Source: Mesostigma viride (taxonomy: Eukaryota > Streptophyta > Mesostigmatophyceae > Mesostigmatales > Mesostigmataceae). Taken from it: a DNA stretch of 64,000 bases. Position numbers and translations under genes: made by a program. The stretch covers positions 1,741,840 to 1,805,839 of the forward strand of contig RPFO01000231.1 in the NCBI GenBank assembly GCA_009746045.1. Direction: 5' to 3'. Shown here piece by piece: positions 61,901 through 64,000 of the stretch (its first letter is position 1; each line of letters opens with the position of its first letter). A model generated the notes under the pieces. That model was not told the origin of the DNA, made no database searches, and worked only from the letters and a program-made list of their open reading frames with translations.

Positions 61901-63553
61901 CGCCGGCATGTACGCAGGCACAGCCTCTTCACTCACCGGTTCACTGCCATGCAGGCCAAGGGCACCGACAAGTCTGTGTCAAGGTGCTTGGCCTGCAAAG
62001 GCCTTGGCCTTTTCAGCAAGTTTACTTGGCCTTTTCAGCACGCAGACTGCAACCGTCTATCGGCGATACTGGGATCCCACGTTCCGTGCATACAACAAAA
62101 TAATAAATAATACGCGTAAATGATTAATTAATGCGCTTGCCACGCATCAAATCTCTAGCCCAAATCTCTAGTCCAGCACGGGGCATCCGATGTACCTGGC
62201 ACAAATTGCCCTCCACCCCTGTATCCCATGAACCAACCGCGCCCATGCGTGCTGGGGGTCCCCAGCACGCAGTATTCCGTTTGTCTGTCCACAGTTACTA
62301 TCGGGCGCAGCCAACGGGTGTGCAGTATGTCCACCCGAATACCGCTCGCCATAGACAGCTTCTTATCTCCCTCCTGTTCGATAGTAATTAGGCTTTCGAA
62401 AAAATAGGTAACCCTGTATTTTGCTTTTTTGATGTCGTGTGGGCTCTTCTCATCTAGGCGCCCATGACTGGTCCGCGGTATCCCACCAGCACTCATCATG
62501 CCTATGACATGCCTTCACGCACCCTGTTCGCACACCTCAGTTACTTACTGCCCTTTTCAGTTGCCCTTATGCCCGTACCTTGGCCTATCCTGAACCAAAC
62601 CCCTTTGTCGCCGTGAGCAAAGCCTGCACGCGTTCGTGGCGTCGCAGTACGTTCTTGGCTATACCATTCATCCTAACTATGTTTGTCTTGGACCCCCGCC
62701 CCTTTTTCCCCACGTGGCAGCGCCTGCGCGTGTTCGTGGAGGAGCTGGGCGTCTCGTGCCTCGCATCCTTCACCACCGCCACACAGGTACAATTAGTATA
62801 GCGTAATGCTGGCAGACTTACGGCCATGCAAAGGTAATGCCTCCTTCACCCATGGCCACGCAGGTTGGTGATGTTGTACACTCTACACACACACACACAA
62901 CACACACACACACACACACACACACACCACGGCCACGCAGGTACGTGATGCTTGCACGCCATGCAGGCACAAACTTTTGGGATGCTGCCGACCACGGTCA
63001 CGTAGCCCACATGATTTTACAAAAAGTAGCCCCCCGATATATTTTGGAAGCCTAGACCCTTTACCCCCATCTTCCCCCCATTCCCCATCTTCCCCCCATT
63101 TCCCATCTTCCCCCATTACCCCCATTCCCATCTCCCCAACATCTCCCCATCCCCCCCTCTGGATACATTTTCCCTGTATGACACCGTGATGCTGCTTTGT
63201 GAAGGTGCTGTGCACCTTCCCTTGATAAATAACATCAACCATCATCTGCGTTCACACCCCCCCAACCCACCCCCTTCGTCCCGCAGGAAGTGTTCGCCCT
63301 GTTTGACGACGTGATGCTGCTCCAAGATGGCCGATGCACCTACTTTGGACCCACCGCGGATGCCGTGTCCTACTTCAGCACGCTGACAGGGCTGCCCCAG
63401 CCCGCTGAAATGTCAGCACCGGAGTACCTGATGCTGGCCACGCAGGGCACCATCAGTAACCAGCTTGGGACGTCCGAGGTGGCGGGCAAGGGGGCGGGTG
63501 GCAGCGTGCGCCCGGTGCCGCGGACCGCAGCAGAGTTTGCAGAGGCATTCCAG
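51278..63553 (+). CDS. ABCG/PDR-type ABC transporter, N-terminal part (10 exons, continues past right edge)
   Basis: Exons: 51278-51404, 51582-51646, 53057-53128, 54470-54590, 55172-55307, 57200-57371, 58688-58817, 61217-61266, 62721-62786 and 63287-63553. Every junction is GT-AG with matching phase (1,0,0,1,2,0,1,0,0,0); 402 codons. The order matches the N-terminal half of pleiotropic drug resistance ABC proteins: lead-in [41 protein letters not shown]; Walker [11 protein letters not shown]-loop region [16 protein letters not shown]; signature-like [11 protein letters not shown]; Walker [20 protein letters not shown] with FGP. Full members are about 1400 residues with two ATPase and two membrane domains; here only the first ATPase domain is seen. 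The likely role is ATP-driven export at a membrane, substrate unknown. Signature, catalytic glutamate and H-loop depart from consensus, so this site is probably weak or inactive. Confidence 0.88.
51582..51646 (+). CDS. ABC transporter exon 2
   Basis: 65 bp, phase 1 in and 0 out, between CCTGGTGCAG and GTATGT. It encodes [20 protein letters not shown], the lead-in helix before the first ATPase domain. Confidence 0.75.
51700..51880 (+). repeat. 36-bp tandem repeat, about 5 decayed copies
   Basis: Unit contains CTCAGGCATATTGCTGGT and ACAATTGCACAG; lies in ABC transporter intron 2. Confidence 0.8.
52525..52563 (+). repeat. (TTAA)n tract, possible element tail
   Basis: TTAATTAATTAATTAATTAA-type run followed by TTTACACAAGTGG, similar to other (TTAA)n element ends in the window. 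Confidence 0.5.
52799..52970 (+). repeat. (CT)n microsatellite with (CA)n end
   Basis: About 160 bp of CT with four regularly spaced GT interruptions, then CACACA; ABC transporter intron 2. Confidence 0.95.
53057..53128 (+). CDS. ABC transporter exon 3
   Basis: 72 bp, phase 0-0, between CGTCCCAG and GTGCGT. It encodes [18 protein letters not shown], matching the family pattern of a proline-led strand and 'E-x-L-x-V' before the ATPase core. Confidence 0.8.
53197..53357 (+). repeat. (CCCA)n tetranucleotide satellite
   Basis: About 40 units in ABC transporter intron 3, with one CCA slip near the start. Confidence 0.95.
53621..54441 (+). repeat. (CCAA)n - (CCGA)n - (CCAA)n compound satellite
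   Basis: CCAA from 53621 to about 53998, a CCCA transition, CCGA from about 54017 to 54418 with several CGA slips, then five CCAA units. It fills most of ABC transporter intron 3 and stops 28 bp before the exon 4 acceptor. Confidence 0.95.
54470..54590 (+). CDS. ABC transporter exon 4
   Basis: 121 bp, phase 0 in and 1 out, between CACACCGCAG and GTAAGG. It encodes [10 protein letters not shown] and [19 protein letters not shown], leading directly into Walker A. Three decayed copies of its 3' end lie in the following intron. Confidence 0.85.
54653..54865 (+). repeat. Three decayed copies of the exon 4 3' end ('echoes')
   Basis: GGGCCACCTGGCGCCCGGCA...GGTGCTGG recurs at 54653-54684 (followed by GTACGT), 54732-54769 (donor lost) and 54832-54865 (donor lost). 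All lie in intron 4 and copy the last 32-38 bases of exon 4. Confidence 0.85.
55172..55307 (+). CDS. ABC transporter exon 5 (Walker A)
   Basis: 136 bp, phase 1 in and 2 out. It encodes [17 protein letters not shown], a Walker A with Gln where most PDR proteins have Gly but with the key Lys and Thr kept, then LTGQVLYGG. The donor is AA|GTGTGT. Confidence 0.9.
56112..56370 (+). repeat. About 80-bp tandem repeat, about 3 copies
   Basis: Composite units built of TCTTATCGAGAGCACAA, GTTGCAGTCCTTAATGCAGG and TGTGGTCATTAG; ABC transporter intron 5. Confidence 0.8.
56475..56924 (+). repeat. 75-bp tandem repeat, 6 copies
   Basis: Units start at 56475, 56550, 56625, 56700, 56775 and 56850 (CACGGTAGCTTTGCTATCAG and following). 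A GGGTT/GGATT site alternates from copy 2 to copy 6. Intron 5; open frame by chance of period. Confidence 0.92.
57200..57371 (+). CDS. ABC transporter exon 6 (Q-loop region)
   Basis: 172 bp, phase 2 in and 0 out, between GGCCCCAG and GTGGGT. It encodes [20 protein letters not shown], the family's 'D-x-H-x-x-x-L-T-x-R-E-T-x-x-F' block. Confidence 0.88.
57451..57920 (+). repeat. Echoes of the exon 6 3' end and (CCAA)n satellite in intron 6
   Basis: CGCACAACGTCATCCTCATG followed by GTGGGTGGG at 57451-57479 copies the exon 6 end at 57352-57380. CATCCTCATG plus GTGGGTGG recurs at 57911-57928, and a weaker copy is at 58105-58130. A G-rich tract (57480-57541) and (CCAA)n (57586-57848) lie between them. 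Confidence 0.85.
57930..58085 (+). repeat. About 47-bp tandem repeat, about 3 copies
   Basis: Units contain CACAGTATTGATTAAATAAG and GGGAATAGC; intron 6. Confidence 0.75.
58688..58817 (+). CDS. ABC transporter exon 7 (signature motif)
   Basis: 130 bp, phase 0 in and 1 out, between CCTCACAG and GTACGT. It encodes [18 protein letters not shown], the degenerate signature LSEGERHLL and the start of Walker B, PPVLML. Several decayed copies of its 3' end and donor follow in the intron. Confidence 0.85.
58921..59245 (+). repeat. Echoes of the exon 7 3' end
   Basis: Copies of the exon end (AGCTGCTCAGGGCCACCCGT...GATGCTCG) occur at 58921-58956 (then GTAGGT), 59041-59071 (then GTGGGT) and, partial, 59230-59245 (then GTGTGT). 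Each keeps a GT at the splice position. Confidence 0.85.
59694..59905 (+). repeat. 71-bp tandem repeat, 3 copies
   Basis: Units at 59694, 59765 and 59836 (GATGCCCTGGTGTTTGGCAA and following). Each ends with GGTGGTAATAAAAGC, the outer end of the adjacent palindromic element. Confidence 0.88.
59890..60905. mobile_element. 1-kb palindromic (long terminal inverted repeat) element
   Basis: The left arm 59890-60215 is mirrored by 60511-60905. Outer ends pair GGTAATAAAAGC with CTCTTTTATTACC; inner blocks include GGGTCGACTGGT / ACCAGTCGACCC and AAAATCTTGTTAC / GTAACAAGATTTT. The spacer is about 295 bp. The right arm has about 50 bp extra near 60730-60790. No transposase is seen, so non-autonomous. 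Confidence 0.75.
61060..61216 (+). repeat. Tandem copy of the exon 8 acceptor region
   Basis: GTGTGCAGATGACCCGACATTTTGTG at about 61105-61130 copies GAGTGCAGACGACCCGACGCTGTTG of the true acceptor/exon 8 start (61211-61235), with matching upstream sequence (ACCACTTCTTATGC / GCCACCTCTTGTGC). Confidence 0.75.
61217..61266 (+). CDS. ABC transporter exon 8 (Walker B)
   Basis: 50 bp, phase 1 in and 0 out, between GGGAGTGCAG and GTATGT. It completes Walker B as VLMLDDPT and continues [13 protein letters not shown]. The expected D-loop aspartate pattern (GLDS) is changed. Confidence 0.75.
61330..61361 (+). repeat. Poly-G tract
   Basis: Long run of G with few interruptions in intron 8. Confidence 0.85.
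62721..62786 (+). CDS. ABC transporter exon 9
   Basis: 66 bp, phase 0-0, between ACGTGGCAG and GTACAA. It encodes [20 protein letters not shown], where family members have 'T-x-x-x-S-L-x-Q-P' or an H-loop; no histidine is present. Confidence 0.75.
62844..62940 (+). repeat. Echoes of the exon 9 3' end with (CA)n
   Basis: TTCACCCATGGCCACGCAG then GTTGGTGATG (to 62873) and ACCACGGCCACGCAG then GTACGTGATG (to 62950) copy the exon 9 end TTCACCACCGCCACACAG then GT. They are separated by a (CA)n run (62885-62927). Confidence 0.8.
63057..63160 (+). repeat. CCCCATCTTCC-type degenerate repeat
   Basis: Irregular pyrimidine-rich repeats of CCCCATCTTCCC and CCCCATTCC in intron 9. Confidence 0.75.
63287..63553 (+). 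CDS. ABC transporter exon 10
   Basis: 267 bp, phase 0-0, between GTCCCGCAG and GTGAGC. It encodes [30 protein letters not shown] and a tail ending AAEFAEAFQ, matching the end of a PDR first ATPase domain. The following membrane domain is off the right edge. Confidence 0.88.
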
Positions 63554-64000
63554 GTGAGCATTCCGAAAAGGAAACTAACATACTACTATATTAATTGTAT
63601 ATAACTTGTACTTGAATACTAGTCGTCCAGATATAAAGCGATACTGCGTGCGACGTAGTCTTGGCGCACTCGTTGTCCACTTGGGGCAGGAACTTCGCAC
63701 CAATACCACGCGGATGATGTCTTGAACCAACGGTCATCAATGGCCGGCTTCGCAAGGTAACCTGCTCGTAAGTTGCTTGTCCCCACTCTTCCCTTCCTGT
63801 TTCGAGGCTTTTTCTTTAACAAGCACACATGCTGCGCATGGGGCAGTAATTTCCCGCCAATAGTATTAGTTTCAGCTCCAGAAGCATGGTCTGTGGCAGT
63901 GTGGCCGGCCAGTTGGTTCCTGCATTTCTTCTGCCGACCAGTTCCAATGCACCCCGGTTGTATCAATCCCGGGACAGTCTGTCCCGGCTGTCGTCCTTCC
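63554..64000 (+). other. Start of ABC transporter intron 10
   Basis: Begins GTGAGC and runs off the window. No recognisable gene, repeat or exon is seen in it. Confidence 0.5.

Overview
This window reads as nuclear DNA of a large-genome eukaryote, most likely a green alga. It has split genes with GT-AG introns of 0.2-7.7 kb, very many simple-sequence satellites and several kinds of decayed retroelement. The green-lineage guess rests on a root cap / VWD-like domain, a family I know from land plants and green algae. A prasinophyte with an expanded genome would fit; the species is not proven. There are no bacterial-style operons, rRNA genes, convincing tRNA genes or CRISPR arrays.

Three split genes can be supported. 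(1) From before base 1 to 39479 on the + strand runs a modular gene. Nine small exons (5507-29947) each encode one 38-42 residue four-cysteine module, and all nine are phase 1-1. They are followed by a long exon (about 30611-31458) and a last exon (39144-39479), which together form a root cap / VWD-like domain. Eight of the nine modules form paralogous pairs (1/5, 2/7, 3/8, 4/9) inside a tandem duplication of about 13 kb: block 1 spans about <1-16500 and block 2 about 16500-30115. Introns were duplicated along with the exons and have since collected different satellites and insertions. (2) On the - strand, 50375-47997 encodes a 733-residue protein with an N-terminal membrane anchor and a MYND zinc finger split by a 177-bp intron; the rest looks like an armadillo-type helical solenoid. 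(3) Divergent from it on the + strand, 51278 to beyond 64000 holds the first ten exons of a full-size ABCG/PDR-type ABC transporter (402 codons). All exon phases agree, and its first nucleotide-binding domain is degenerate.

The 39.5-47.9 kb stretch between the modular gene and the MYND gene is a nest of mobile elements. It holds a LINE whose 3' end carries a (TTAA)n tail, a second 3' end of the same family in the opposite direction, SINE-like copies with (TTAC)n tails and target-site duplications, and a 639-bp element flanked by a 12-bp duplication. The 7.7-kb intron of the modular gene carries a second, decayed retroelement encoding a PHD finger, a reverse transcriptase and an endonuclease-like C-terminus. 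DIRS-type RNase H and tyrosine recombinase fragments lie in other introns.

The two observations most worth following are the exon-per-module gene that grew by block duplication, and a recurrent pattern in the ABC transporter. There, introns begin with one to three decayed copies of the preceding exon's last 15-40 bases together with its 5' splice site ('splice-site echoes'), and one acceptor region is echoed in the same way.
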